64,000 nt of DNA, from assembly GCF_025947065.1 (NCBI RefSeq), contig NZ_CP109994.1, positions 2,046,001 through 2,110,000 on the forward strand, read 5' to 3'. Every line of letters starts with the position of its first letter. The first letter of the stretch is position 1. The translations under genes were made by a program, and so were the position numbers. Under the pieces are notes generated by a model. It saw nothing but the letters and a program-made list of their open reading frames with translations. It was not told where the DNA came from and ran no database searches. Shown here piece after piece: positions 1 to 9,807 of the stretch. Origin of the DNA: Flavobacterium sp. N1736. GTDB taxonomy: Bacteria; Bacteroidota; Bacteroidia; Flavobacteriales; Flavobacteriaceae.

Positions 1-3000
1 CTGGAATTTCAACAAAAATCTTAACCGTTGCAGTGCTACAATTAGATGAATTAGCTTTCTCGCATATCTGGTATGTTAATGTATGCTCTCCTCCTGCTGT
101 ACCTGGCGCTACGTTAATTGTACCGTCATCGTTAATAGTAATTCCTGTTGGTAAATCCAGACCTTTTAGTATAACATCTGAAGCTTTAGCAGGAACACCG
201 TTTAAGGTATCATTGTCTAAAACATTGATTACTTCTAATGAACCATTAAGTCCGTCAGCACGAGTTATATCGTCTTCATTACCAGCCTGAATTCCAAATG
301 TAGGCATCGCGTTACAGCCAGATGCTGCTGCAGGATAATTGACCACTACTGATTGTGTTGGGTTTAATGTAAACTGCATTGTAACAGCCGGTCTTGTTAA
401 TTCAAAACCGTCATTTCCTTGTATCCATTGTCCGTTAACTAATACCCATCCCGGCCAGTCTGTTGGTTTATTATTACCATCAACAACTGCTCCCGGCCAT
501 AAAACTGTACCGCTTAATGGCATATTAGTTTGTGTTGCTACAATGTTGTTAGCACTGTCTATCCAATTAATAGTTAATAATCCTGTTGGAGTAAAATTAT
601 CTGCTACAACATTATAAGAAACATACGGTGCATTATTAGCGCAATAACTATTTGCAGTTATTGTCATTGTAGGCGCCACAACCGTAACTGAAACAGTAGC
701 AGAACTACAATTTGAAGGGTTGGCTTTTTCGCAAATTTCGTATGTTAAAGTATAATTCCCAGCCGGTGCATTTGGAATCAATTCTACAGTACCATCAGGT
801 TTTAATGTCATCGTTCCTGTTGGATCTGGAGTTACTACATGTAAATTAACATCTGACGGAATTAGTGGATTATTGTTTAAAGTATCATTATCAAATACAT
901 TTAATACTGTAACTGTTTTATCGATTCCTACAACCGCATTTATTGGGTCTGATACAGCATTTACAATTGTTTTTTCGACTACAATTGTTATGGTTGCCGG
1001 TGTTGCATCAACAGCTCCGTTATTGTCTGTTGCTGTAAAAGTAAAAGTTTCGTTGCCTGAAAATGCTCCGCTAGGATCATACGTAAGCATGCTGACTTCT
1101 AAAGGTGTCAATACCTGATTTATCGTTATTGGTGCACCAGATAATGCTAAAATTCCATTAGCAGGCAATGACAAGACGGTATAATTTACAATGGTTCCAT
1201 CAGTATCTGTTGCTGTTAAAGCATTGATCGCTGTCGCTCCGGCTCTTGACGGAATACCAGCGTTGGTATCGTCGTTTGAAACTGGTGAATTATTTGCAAC
1301 CGGAATTGTAATAGTTCCCGCTGATATAGCGATCGCACCAAGATTATCAGTTGCAGTAAATGTAAATGTATCGTCGCCTGTAAATGTTCCACTTGGATCA
1401 TAAGTAAGCATACTTGCTTCTAAAGGCGTTATTATCTGATTTATTGTAACCTGAACTCCGGCTAGTGCCAAAATTCCATGAGATGGTAATGTTAAAACCG
1501 TATAATTTGCTATAGTTCCATCAATATCTGTTGCTATTAATGTGTTTAGGGCTGTCGCTCCTGATGTTGACAGAATTGAAGCATTTATATCGTCAGCTGC
1601 TATCGGATTATCATTTACAGCATTTACTGTTATAAGTTGGTTTGCCGTAGCGGTTCCACCGTTTCCATCACTGATCAGGTAAGGAATACTTACAGCTGTA
1701 GCTGAATTGAAGTTTGCCGATGGCGTGAAAGTAATCACTCCCGCAGCTGAGATATTTACTGTTCCGTTTGTAACAGAAATTGTTTGTGTTGTTCCCGTAA
1801 GTGTTGTTCCGCCAATTGAAGTAATACTCAAGGTATCTCCGTCAATATCTGAATCCAATGCCAATGGAGTTAACGTTACCGTAGCATCTTCGTTCATCGT
1901 ATAAACATCGTTTACTGCCGTTGGGATGTCGTTTACTGCATTTACTGTGATAAGCTCGTTTGCTGTTGCAGTTCCGCCATGACCATCGCTGATTCCATAC
2001 GGAATACTCACAGCTGTAGCTGAATTGAAGTTTGCCGATGGCGTGAAAGTTATTACTCCTGCAGCCGATATATTTACTGTTCCGTTTGTTACGGTAATAG
2101 TTTGTGCTCCGCCTGTAAGTGTTGTTCCGCCAATTGAAGTGATACTTAATGTATCGCCGTCAAGATCAGAATCCAATGCCAATGGAGTTAACGTTACCGT
2201 AGCATCTTCATTCATGGTATAAACATCATCAACTGCTGTTGGAATATCGTTTACTGCATTTACCGTGATAAGTTGGTTTGCCGTTGCAGTTCCGCCATGA
2301 CCATCACTGATTTCATACGGAATACTCACTGCTGTAGCTGAATTAAAGTTTGCTGATGGTGTGAAGGTAATCACTCCCGCAGCTGAGATATTTACTGTTC
2401 CGTTTGTAACAGAAATTGTTTGTGTTGTTCCCGTAAGTGTTGTTCCGCCAATTGAAGTAATACTCAAGGTATCTCCGTCAATATCTGAATCCAATGCCAA
2501 TGGAGTTAACGTTACCGTAGCATCTTCGTTCATCGTATAAACATCGTTTACTGCCGTTGGGATGTCGTTTACTGCATTTACCGTGATAAGCTGGTTTGCT
2601 GTTGCTGTTCCGCCATGACCATCGCTGATTTCATACGGAATACTCACCGCTGTAGCTGAATTAAAGTTTGCCGATGGCGTGAAAGTTATTACTCCCGTTG
2701 CTGAGATATTTACTGTTCCGTTTGTAACGATAATAGTTTGTACTCCGCCTGTAAGTGTTGTTCCGCCAATTGAAGTGATACTTAATGTGTCGCCATCAAG
2801 ATCAGAATCCAATGCCAATGGAGTTAACGTTACCGTAGCATCTTCATTCATGGTATAAACATCATCAACTGCTGTTGGAATATCGTTTACTGCATTTACC
2901 GTGATAAGCTGGTTTGCTGTTGCAGTTCCGCCATGACCATCGCTGATTCCATAAGGAATACTAATCGCCGTAGCTGAATTAAAGTTTGCCGATGGCGTAA

Positions 3001-6000
3001 AAGTAATTACTCCAGTAGCTGAAATATTGATTGTTCCGTTTGTAACGGTAATGGTTTGTGTTGTTCCCGTAAGTGTTGTTCCGCCAATTGAAGTAATACT
3101 CAAGGTATCGCCATCAATATCTGAATCCAATGCCAAAGGAGTTAACGTTACCGTAGCATCTTCGTTCATGGTATAAATATCGTTTACTGCTGTTGGAATA
3201 TCGTTTACAGCATTTACCGTTATAAGCTGGTTTGCTGTTGCTGTTCCGCCATGACCATCACTGATTTCATACGGAATACTCACTGCTGTAGCTGAATTAA
3301 AGTTTGCTGATGGTGTGAAGGTAATCACTCCCGCAGCTGAGATATTTACTGTTCCGTTTGTAACAGAAATTGTTTGAGTTGTTCCCGTAAGTGTTGTTCC
3401 GCCAATTGAAGTAATACTCAAGGTATCTCCATCAAGGTCAGAATCCAATGCCAACGGAGTTAAAGTTACAGTAGCATCTTCATTCATGGTATAAACATCG
3501 TTTACTGCTGTTGGAATATCGTTTACAGCATTAACTGTTATAAGTTCATTTGCTGTTGCAGTTCCGCCATGACCATCACTGATCTCATACAGAATACTCA
3601 CAGCTGTGGCTGAATTAAAGTTTGCTGATGGTGTGAAGGTAATCACTCCCGCAGCTGAGATATTTACTGTTCCGTTTGTAACAGAAATTGTTTGTGTTGT
3701 TCCCGTAAGTGTTGTTCCGCCAATTGAAGTGATACTTAATGTATCGCCGTCAATATCTGAATCCAATGCCAACGGATTTAACGTTACCGTAGCATCTTCG
3801 TTCATGGTATAAACATCATCAACTGCTGTTGGGATGTCGTTTACAGCATTAACTAAAAATGTAATATCTGCATTATCACATAATCCTGTAGGATCACATA
3901 AAGTATAGGTAATTGAAGCTGTTCCATTAAAATTGTTTGCCGGATTAAAAGTTACAACTCCTGTAGTTGTATCTAATGACCAAACACCTTTAGCATCTGT
4001 ATATGTTGTTTGGATACCTGAAACAGCAGGATTTAAATCTACTGTAAATTGACCAACTCCGTTTAATGGTCCAGTCGGCTTACCATCTGCGTCTGTATCA
4101 TTAGTTAATACATTAACTGAACCGTCAACTCCATCTTCATTTAACGGAAAAGAAGTAGTATCATCATCATTAGCTTCCGGAGTATGATTGACTGGTGTAA
4201 CTGTTACAGTATCTGTATTATTTAAAGTATTGGTATCTGAATCATTTCCACTAACAACCGCTGTATTCACATAAGAACCTGAAGCCTTGACAGTAGCAGT
4301 AATGGATAAAGTTGCACTTGCTGCGTTTGCTAAACTTCCAACAGTCCAGTTTGGTGCAGACCATGTTCCTGTTGATGGTGTTGCACTTACAAAAGTATAA
4401 CCCGAAGGAAGCACATCATTTACTGTAACTCCGGTCGCTTTATAAGGTCCGTTGTTAGTGACAGTAATCGTAAAAACACTATTATCTCCCACACTCGGAT
4501 TAAGATTATCAACAACTTTGCTAACCTGTAAATCTAAAGGACAAAGTGCCGCTTCAAAACTTTTAGTGGTAACAGAAGTACCCCCACAATCAGTAGCTAC
4601 TGAATATTGAACCTCAACTGTACCTGATCCGGTAAAACTTAACGTATTTCCTGTCAAAGTACCCGGACCGCTAAGTATACTTAACGTACCTCCGGCTGGT
4701 GTTGGCTGCAATAAAACAGGATCACCAACACAATATTTTGAACCTGGTCCTCCTCCTGTAGAAACAGGCTGAATAACCGGAATTGATTCGACACCACAAA
4801 TTTGCACAGCAGCTGTAGCAAAAGTATAACTTTGTTCAACTGTAGTTGCACTACTTCCATCACCCATACTACCGCTAATTCTATGACCAACATAACCGAA
4901 CTTAGCTTCACATTTTTTAACAATCATTGAGGTATGTCCTCCTGTTTCAACCGCCAGAATATTAGTTATGTCAACACCATTTGGAGTCGTGGGATCAGTT
5001 GAAGTATTTCCTTTTCCAAGTAAATAATTATTACTATTACCAAATGCATAAATATTTTTACTGCTGTTAATGACATTCATACTGCCATATTGCGCATCAT
5101 GTTCTTGTGAACTAAACCATTTAATATCATTCATCACCGGACCGCTTGCAGATGTATATCGAGGCTGAACCCATGCTAGTCTGTCAGCAGTCGCCCAATT
5201 TCCAAGCTCTCTGGCAGAGTTTTCACCTACTGCATATAAATTTCCGTCTGTCGCTAAAATATAGTAAGATCTTGATGTACCATTTCCTGTTGAACCAATC
5301 ATTTTTGGAGTCATAGCAGGAATTGTCATTTGTGCAGCGCTATTTTGATTAGGAATTATTGCCGTATTATCTCCTAATAATACGTTATTACCCCAAACGT
5401 ACACAGTACCATCCGACTTCAATGCCATAAGACCGTCATAACTACCTCTACAGGCTATAACATTAGTCAAAAACGGATTTCCCGTAGCAGAAGTGGTAAC
5501 TTTGTACCAAGTCGTAGCAGAAGTTGCTCCTGCTCCGCTACCTCTAACATTGGGACTTTGTGAAATCACCCAGACATCTCCACTACAAGTTGTAATAGCT
5601 AATGTTTTAAAGGTAGCAAACATCATTTTAACATCGCCTGGCGTTACTCCGGTTGGCAAACCGTTAGTATTCCCACCAATCGTCAGCTTTTGAAAAATTA
5701 CACCTGAAGTAATTGAAGCATCAAGAACAGCACCTTCTGTAGACCATGCATATAAACCATCAGTAGCTAAAAGAATACCTTGTACGTTATTAGAAGAATT
5801 ACTTCCCAATCCAACTTTTAAAGGAGTACCGGTTAAACCTGTAAAATTTGTAGCATTAATTGTTAGTGGTGTCAAAACATTAGAAGTTCCATTACCTGCA
5901 ATTTTTTCTCCCCATACCTGAAAAGAACCATCTGAAGTTCTTACAACTGTCGTATGAAAACTAGAAACAAAATTATCATACTCTATGGTTGTAGCATCGT

Positions 6001-6166
6001 TATTTGAATCAACTCCAAAATTTGATAAATCAGTATTTGGACATCCGGCAACTGGCGAAGAACATTGCGCATTTGCGAATTGACTGCATACGAAAAAAAC
6101 AAAAAACAAAAAGATTGTCTTTTTTAATTTCAATATGTTATTTAAGTTTGAGTAGTTTTTTATCAT
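1..6166 (-). CDS. Giant secreted repeat adhesin, N-terminal part (runs off the window)
   Basis: A continuous minus-strand frame of 2,055 codons starts at the ATG at 6166 and has no stop before base 1, so the C-terminus is outside the window. Residues 1 to about 33 form a signal peptide ending in ANAQ. Residues about 45-400 contain recurring DG-x-x-Y/V-W/G-x-N segments typical of an RCC1-like beta-propeller. Then come Cys-containing Ig-like stretches, a DUF11-like domain (bases about 4540-4190; VxNxGPYxATG), cadherin-like domains with NEDG and VLxNDTD motifs, seven tandem 106-residue units (bases 1621-3846), two longer cadherin-like units, and modules with the CEKANxSNCS motif (bases about 10-60 and 700-740). 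This architecture fits a T9SS-exported surface adhesin of Flavobacteriia; a sorting domain would be expected in the missing end. The gene begins 11 bp after the upstream small gene, suggesting one operon. The start is supported by the signal peptide directly after it. The exact ligand is unknown. Confidence 0.88.
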   Translation of the reverse strand, partial: MIKNYSNLNNILKLKKTIFLFFVFFVCSQFANAQCSSPVAGCPNTDLSNFGVDSNNDATTIEYDNFVSSFHTTVVRTSDGSFQVWGEKIAGNGTSNVLTPLTINATNFTGLTGTPLKVGLGSNSSNNVQGILLATDGLYAWSTEGAVLDASITSGVIFQKLTIGGNTNGLPTGVTPGDVKMMFATFKTLAITTCSGDVWVISQSPNVRGSGAGATSATTWYKVTTSATGNPFLTNVIACRGSYDGLMALKSDGTVYVWGNNVLLGDNTAIIPNQNSAAQMTIPAMTPKMIGSTGNGTSRSYYILATDGNLYAVGENSARELGNWATADRLAWVQPRYTSASGPVMNDIKWFSSQEHDAQYGSMNVINSSKNIYAFGNSNNYLLGKGNTSTDPTTPNGVDITNILAVETGGHTSMIVKKCEAKFGYVGHRISGSMGDGSSATTVEQSYTFATAAVQICGVESIPVIQPVSTGGGPGSKYCVGDPVLLQPTPAGGTLSILSGPGTLTGNTLSFTGSGTVEVQYSVATDCGGTSVTTKSFEAALCPLDLQVSKVVDNLNPSVGDNSVFTITVTNNGPYKATGVTVNDVLPSGYTFVSATPSTGTWSAPNWTVGSLANAASATLSITATVKASGSYVNTAVVSGNDSDTNTLNNTDTVTVTPVNHTPEANDDDTTSFPLNEDGVDGSVNVLTNDTDADGKPTGPLNGVGQFTVDLNPAVSGIQTTYTDAKGVWSLDTTTGVVTFNPANNFNGTASITYTLCDPTGLCDNADITFLVNAVNDIPTAVDDVYTMNEDATVTLNPLALDSDIDGDTLSITSIGGTTLTGTTQTISVTNGTVNISAAGVITFTPSANFNSATAVSILYEISDGHGGTATANELITVNAVNDIPTAVNDVYTMNEDATVTLTPLALDSDLDGDTLSITSIGGTTLTGTTQTISVTNGTVNISAAGVITFTPSANFNSATAVSIPYEISDGHGGTATANQLITVNAVNDIPTAVNDIYTMNEDATVTLTPLALDSDIDGDTLSITSIGGTTLTGTTQTITVTNGTINISATGVITFTPSANFNSATAISIPYGISDGHGGTATANQLITVNAVNDIPTAVDDVYTMNEDATVTLTPLALDSDLDGDTLSITSIGGTTLTGGVQTIIVTNGTVNISATGVITFTPSANFNSATAVSIPYEISDGHGGTATANQLITVNAVNDIPTAVNDVYTMNEDATVTLTPLALDSDIDGDTLSITSIGGTTLTGTTQTISVTNGTVNISAAGVITFTPSANFNSATAVSIPYEISDGHGGTATANQLITVNAVNDIPTAVDDVYTMNEDATVTLTPLALDSDLDGDTLSITSIGGTTLTGGAQTITVTNGTVNISAAGVITFTPSANFNSATAVSIPYGISDGHGGTATANELITVNAVNDIPTAVNDVYTMNEDATVTLTPLALDSDIDGDTLSITSIGGTTLTGTTQTISVTNGTVNISAAGVITFTPSANFNSATAVSIPYLISDGNGGTATANQLITVNAVNDNPIAADDINASILSTSGATALNTLIATDIDGTIANYTVLTLPSHGILALAGVQVTINQIITPLEASMLTYDPSGTFTGDDTFTFTATDNLGAIAISAGTITIPVANNSPVSNDDTNAGIPSRAGATAINALTATDTDGTIVNYTVLSLPANGILALSGAPITINQVLTPLEVSMLTYDPSGAFSGNETFTFTATDNNGAVDATPATITIVVEKTIVNAVSDPINAVVGIDKTVTVLNVFDNDTLNNNPLIPSDVNLHVVTPDPTGTMTLKPDGTVELIPNAPAGNYTLTYEICEKANPSNCSSATVSVTVVAPTMTITANSYCANNAPYVSYNVVADNFTPTGLLTINWIDSANNIVATQTNMPLSGTVLWPGAVVDGNNKPTDWPGWVLVNGQWIQGNDGFELTRPAVTMQFTLNPTQSVVVNYPAAASGCNAMPTFGIQAGNEDDITRADGLNGSLEVINVLDNDTLNGVPAKASDVILKGLDLPTGITINDDGTINVAPGTAGGEHTLTYQICEKANSSNCSTATVKIFVEIP
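1621..3846 (-). repeat. Seven tandem 318-bp cadherin-like coding repeats
   Basis: The same coding block recurs at 1621, 1939, 2257, 2575, 2893, 3211 and 3529, with a spacing of exactly 318 bp (106 codons). Each unit encodes a cadherin/VCBS-like domain with the motifs YTMNEDATVT, LDSDxDGD and ITSIGGTTLTGT. Long stretches are base-identical between non-adjacent units, for example those starting at 1621 and 2257, which points to recent duplication or gene conversion. Unit number is likely to vary between strains and to be difficult for short-read assembly. Confidence 0.95.
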
Positions 6167-6177
6167 AAGTAATCCGA

Positions 6178-6882
6178 TTATTTTATTATCTGAGAAAGAT
6201 TATAAGTCTGCACCTGATTATTGAAATCATAAAAATCAAACATCAGATAAGTTTCCTTATCTACTATTCCTGACAGCTTATATTTCAATAATTGAATTTT
6301 ATTATTTAAGATAATCTCCTTTTCTAACGGAACAGCAGTAAATGCAACTCCTATTCCCGAAACTGACATGCCCGGTGCAGGTAATTTTGTAATTGAATTA
6401 TCTTTTGTAGTAATAGTTGCGGGAACAGTAATTATTAAATCCGAATAATTTCTTCCCTTTTCTATTTTTTCAGAAAACTGAATTTTCGAAAAATCAAAAA
6501 CCAATTTAACGGGTGCAACTTTTATGCGGAATCTTTCAGGAAACATTGCGTGATTGCAATCGTCATCGTGTTTTTTATTTTCCTGAAAATTTATATCATA
6601 TTCTCCCGGTTCCTGAAATACATACTTATTAATTTCATTGCCTTGTAATGTAGTATTGATATTATTTTGAGAATTTGTAATAGTCCACATAATTGATGTA
6701 TCCATATTGCCAAAATCAACTTTTTCGCCATATGAAATCACAGTATAAAATTGCTTAATTTCATCGTTGATTTTATTTTGAGCTTCTGATTTAAAACCCA
6801 TAAATAGGCTGAAAAATAAAATACAGGCGACCTGTTTTTTTAAGTTGAAACAGATGTATTTCCGATAAATATTCCTGATCAT
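6178..6882 (-). CDS. Exported hypothetical protein upstream of the adhesin
   Basis: This encodes 234 residues. The N-terminus has basic residues followed by a hydrophobic stretch (about 16-31) and a SEAQ cleavage site, so export to the periplasm or surface is likely. The mature part is rich in beta-strand-like sequence. It includes a short segment of W-T-I-T-N-S type followed by an EPGEYDINF pattern, as seen in Ig/PKD-like folds, but I do not recognise a family. It ends 11 bp before the adhesin start and is probably co-transcribed with it, so an accessory role in display of that adhesin is possible but unproven. Confidence 0.75.
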   Translation of the reverse strand: MIRNIYRKYICFNLKKQVACILFFSLFMGFKSEAQNKINDEIKQFYTVISYGEKVDFGNMDTSIMWTITNSQNNINTTLQGNEINKYVFQEPGEYDINFQENKKHDDDCNHAMFPERFRIKVAPVKLVFDFSKIQFSEKIEKGRNYSDLIITVPATITTKDNSITKLPAPGMSVSGIGVAFTAVPLEKEIILNNKIQLLKYKLSGIVDKETYLMFDFYDFNNQVQTYNLSQIIK

Positions 6883-7499
6883 AAGTAATAGTTTAGTTTT
6901 AATAGCTTTTGTATAATTTTGGCTGCGAATCTAAACGATTTGGGATCCGAAAAAAGTCTTAATTCTTTACCAATTACGCAATAGGTAAAACATTCTTTCA
7001 TTGCAAAACACATAAAGCACTGTTTTACAATGTGTTAAATAAATGTTGTTTTTACACTTTTAATGTCTGAGAATTATTTAACTGTAATAAAAATTATACA
7101 TTTGTAAATTAGAATCAAGTAAGCAGTGTTTGATTATAATGAGAACTACCAAAATAAAGACGGCTGATGTAGCATTGATGTAGTCATCTAAGCTACTATT
7201 AATACGCATATGTATAATTTTGGAACATCAATTTATCTGCAAATATTTTTAACTTAAATATTAAATGATGTTAAGAATGCACATAATCAGCGGGATTAAA
7301 AGAAATATTGATTACATTTCAACTTAGTTAAAATTACATCTGGCTGCGTTGGTAAAAAATTATATTTCTAAAGTTAGAAGGATTAAATATGATTTACATT
7401 ATTAAGGTAAACATCAAAAAATCTTCCACAAATAAAAATATTTACTTGATTTAAAGCTGAGTTTATACACCTAATTTTCACTTATTTTTTATTTATTAT
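6883..7499. other. 617-bp divergent intergenic region
   Basis: This lies between the adhesin operon (minus) and the AraC-type regulator (plus) and must hold promoters for both. The 12-base string GTATAATTTTGG occurs twice on the plus strand (6911-6922 and 7212-7223); each copy includes a TAnnTTTG-like -7 element, but I see no TTG at the proper -33 distance. No convincing gene is present. Confidence 0.5.
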
Positions 7500-9041
7500 A
7501 TGCACTTAAAATCATTTCTTCTCCTATTTGCAGTTGTTTTTTTTCACTGTACAATCTATTCTCAAAACTCAAAATACGACACTGTTTTTTCTGAAACAGC
7601 TCAGGTATTATTAAGTTCGAATCCTAAAAAAGCACTAAGCAATACCGATTATCTCTACAAAATTTCTAATAATAATGCGGAGCGAATAAAAGCCTGCATG
7701 CTTAAAGCAACTCTTTTACGCCAATACGGAATACGTAACGAAGCTATTTCTGCATTAAAACGGGCAGACAGTCTTGCCATAATCGATAAAAATTACACGC
7801 TGCAGGCAAGAATAAACGGTTTTTTATCAACCCTTTTTCGTGAAAACGAAATTTACAGTCTTGGAAAAATTCATTTACAAAAAGCATTAGCTGTTAGTAA
7901 AAAAATTGAAGACAAAAATGAAATGTATAAATTTCAGGGAAATTTGTCTCAGGAAATAGCCTATTACGAAATGTTTGATGCCAACTATTCTAAAGCAATT
8001 GCACATCTTAAAAGTGGAAATCAATTGTTTGAAAAGGCAGGTTCAAGTATTGATAAAAATTTCCAGATAGCCGTTAATGACGAACTTATCGCAAAAAATT
8101 ATCTTTCACTGCAAAAAGTGGATTCTGCTATGATAACGTATCAAAAAGCAATGAAAGAGCTCGATGCGTCACAATCGTCAAACAGTCCGTTGAAAGGTTT
8201 TATATATAATGGTTTTGCAAATGTTTATTATACTACAGGAGATTATAAAAATGCAATTGTAAATTATCAGAAAGCCGAGAAAATAGCTGACGAATCTAAT
8301 TTTTTTGCATTAAAACAAGAAGTATATAATTCACTTTTAGAATTTTATAAAAAGACTGATAATAAAAAATACATTCTTTACAATGAAAAAAATCTGGCGT
8401 TAAACAAAAATGAAGAGCATAACCGAAAAATCATTGCAGATGATCTTATTAAATCACTCCGAAAAAAGCAGGTCGAAAACAAATCGCAATATCAAAAAAC
8501 GACCTATATCATTATCGGTATTTGTATCTTTTCTATTTTGCTAATTCTTGGATATTACTATTACCGAAGACAGCAAGATTATAAAAAATTTAAAAAATTC
8601 ATAAATAAAACGCAGGAAGTTCCTGATATTGATATTGAAGCTGTATCAGAGCCAAAAAAAGAAATTGCAAAAGAATATATGTCTGAGGCTACAGAAAATA
8701 GTATTCTCAAAAGCATACAGGAATTCGAAAAGTCTCATTTTTATTTAAATAAGGATTTATCATTGAATTCTGTTGCTGCAGAACTTAATATAAACCACCG
8801 GTATTTGTCTTATGTGATTAATAAACATAAATCGAAAGATTTTGCAGGTTATATCAATGAGCTTCGAATAAATTATATTGTTGATCGTTTGAGAAACGAC
8901 AGCAATTATTTAAAATATAAAATAAGTTACCTTGCAGATCAGTCCGGTTTTTCGTCGCACAGCAGATTTACAATCAACTTTAAAAAAATTACCGGAGTTT
9001 CGCCTTTAGACTTTATTACCTACCTTCAAAAAGAGAATTGA
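7500..9041 (+). CDS. Membrane-bound TPR / AraC-type transcriptional regulator
   Basis: This encodes 513 residues. Residues 1 to about 21 form a signal peptide (ends IYSQ). Residues about 30-310 are alpha-helical TPR-like repeats (for example GDYKNAIVNYQKAEKIA). One membrane segment lies at about 335-356, and an AraC-family helix-turn-helix domain occupies about 405-513 (LNINHRYLSYVINKH; LADQSGFSSHSRFTINFKKITG). A periplasmic TPR sensor, one membrane helix and a cytoplasmic AraC domain is a known Flavobacteriia regulator layout in which the sensor signals straight to DNA without a kinase. The nearest candidate target is the divergent adhesin operon; this is inference from position only. A terminator hairpin follows at 9063. 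Confidence 0.85.
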   Translation: MHLKSFLLLFAVVFFHCTIYSQNSKYDTVFSETAQVLLSSNPKKALSNTDYLYKISNNNAERIKACMLKATLLRQYGIRNEAISALKRADSLAIIDKNYTLQARINGFLSTLFRENEIYSLGKIHLQKALAVSKKIEDKNEMYKFQGNLSQEIAYYEMFDANYSKAIAHLKSGNQLFEKAGSSIDKNFQIAVNDELIAKNYLSLQKVDSAMITYQKAMKELDASQSSNSPLKGFIYNGFANVYYTTGDYKNAIVNYQKAEKIADESNFFALKQEVYNSLLEFYKKTDNKKYILYNEKNLALNKNEEHNRKIIADDLIKSLRKKQVENKSQYQKTTYIIIGICIFSILLILGYYYYRRQQDYKKFKKFINKTQEVPDIDIEAVSEPKKEIAKEYMSEATENSILKSIQEFEKSHFYLNKDLSLNSVAAELNINHRYLSYVINKHKSKDFAGYINELRINYIVDRLRNDSNYLKYKISYLADQSGFSSHSRFTINFKKITGVSPLDFITYLQKEN

Positions 9042-9062
9042 GCAAATAAACACTGAAAAACA

Positions 9063-9099
9063 AAAACCTGCAAATCAAAGGATTCGCAGGTTTTTTTTA
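9063..9099. terminator. Bidirectional hairpin between convergent genes
   Basis: Arms AAAACCTGC (9063-9071) and GCAGGTTTT (9086-9094) are followed by a T run on the plus strand. It sits between the stop of the AraC-type regulator and the stop of the convergent acetyltransferase gene. A near copy with the same left flank lies at 10141-10185. Confidence 0.8.
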
Positions 9100-9135
9100 T
9101 TTAGGCAATTTAACTTTTTATTCATCAATGATCTT

Positions 9136-9789
9136 TTAACTGGAAACGGTATCACTTTTTGGATCATAAAGCATTGCTGTGCATAAACAGTTTTTTCTTC
9201 CTTTACTCATTAATATAGGACAATTGACACAGGTTTTACAATTTTCCCAAAAAAGATCATCATTGGTAAGTTCCGAAAAGGTAACCGGTTCAAAACCCAA
9301 TTCATGGTTCATTTTCATTACAGCAAGACCAGAGGTTAAACTAAAAATACGTGCATCCGGATACTTCTCTCGACTTAGCTCAAAAATCTTTTTTTTGATT
9401 CTTTTTGCAAGTCCCGTATGTCTGAATTCAGGTGCTACAATTAATCCTGAATTAGAAACAAATTTTCCATTTTCCCATGCAGAAATAAAAGAAAAACCTG
9501 CCCATCTGCCATCTGATGCAAAAGCGATTACGGCTTCACCCTTTTTCATTTTTGTCTCAAGCATTTCCGGCGAACGTCCTGAAATACCGGTTCCACGGGC
9601 TAAAGCAGATGCTAATGTTTCTTCGCAGATTTGTTTGATCCAAAAAGTGTGAGCAGATCTGGCTTTTTCAATAGTAAATTCAACGGGTTCAGCAACATCT
9701 TCGCCTGATGGAAAAATTGGCTTGTTACGAAATGAAAAAATCTTTGTCAGGTTTATTTTAGGATCTATAACGGGGTCTATAATTTTCAT
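9136..9789 (-). CDS. GNAT-family N-acetyltransferase, ArgA-like
   Basis: This encodes 217 residues. A GNAT core spans about residues 40-180. It has ARGTGIS near the start of the domain, the acetyl-CoA loop PEFRHTGLAKRI and SGLAVMKMNHELGFEPV. A Cys-rich tail follows (CxxCxxC, then CLC about 12 residues later). From memory, the same combination occurs in acetyltransferases that open the arginine operon in Flavobacteriia and are thought to act as N-acetylglutamate synthases. Here no other arginine gene is nearby, so this may be a paralogue with another substrate. It is most likely cytoplasmic. The family is assigned with good confidence, the substrate only tentatively. Confidence 0.75.
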   Translation of the reverse strand: MKIIDPVIDPKINLTKIFSFRNKPIFPSGEDVAEPVEFTIEKARSAHTFWIKQICEETLASALARGTGISGRSPEMLETKMKKGEAVIAFASDGRWAGFSFISAWENGKFVSNSGLIVAPEFRHTGLAKRIKKKIFELSREKYPDARIFSLTSGLAVMKMNHELGFEPVTFSELTNDDLFWENCKTCVNCPILMSKGRKNCLCTAMLYDPKSDTVSS

Positions 9790-9807
9790 AATCGTTTATG
9801 TAATAAC

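Noticed and set aside
33..3812. Several plus-strand open frames of 60-92 codons, some repeated with near-identical sequence
   Set aside because: They are antisense to the adhesin repeats and share their 318-bp period; they have no ribosome-binding context and read as shadow frames.
6911..7223. Two copies of GTATAATTTTGG as possible promoters of the AraC-type regulator
   Set aside because: They contain a TAnnTTTG-like element, but neither has a TTG at the -33 position and both lie far (about 280 and 580 bp) from the ATG.
9179..9652. 157-codon plus-strand frame
   Set aside because: Fully antisense to the GNAT acetyltransferase, whose motifs are clear; composition is not protein-like.
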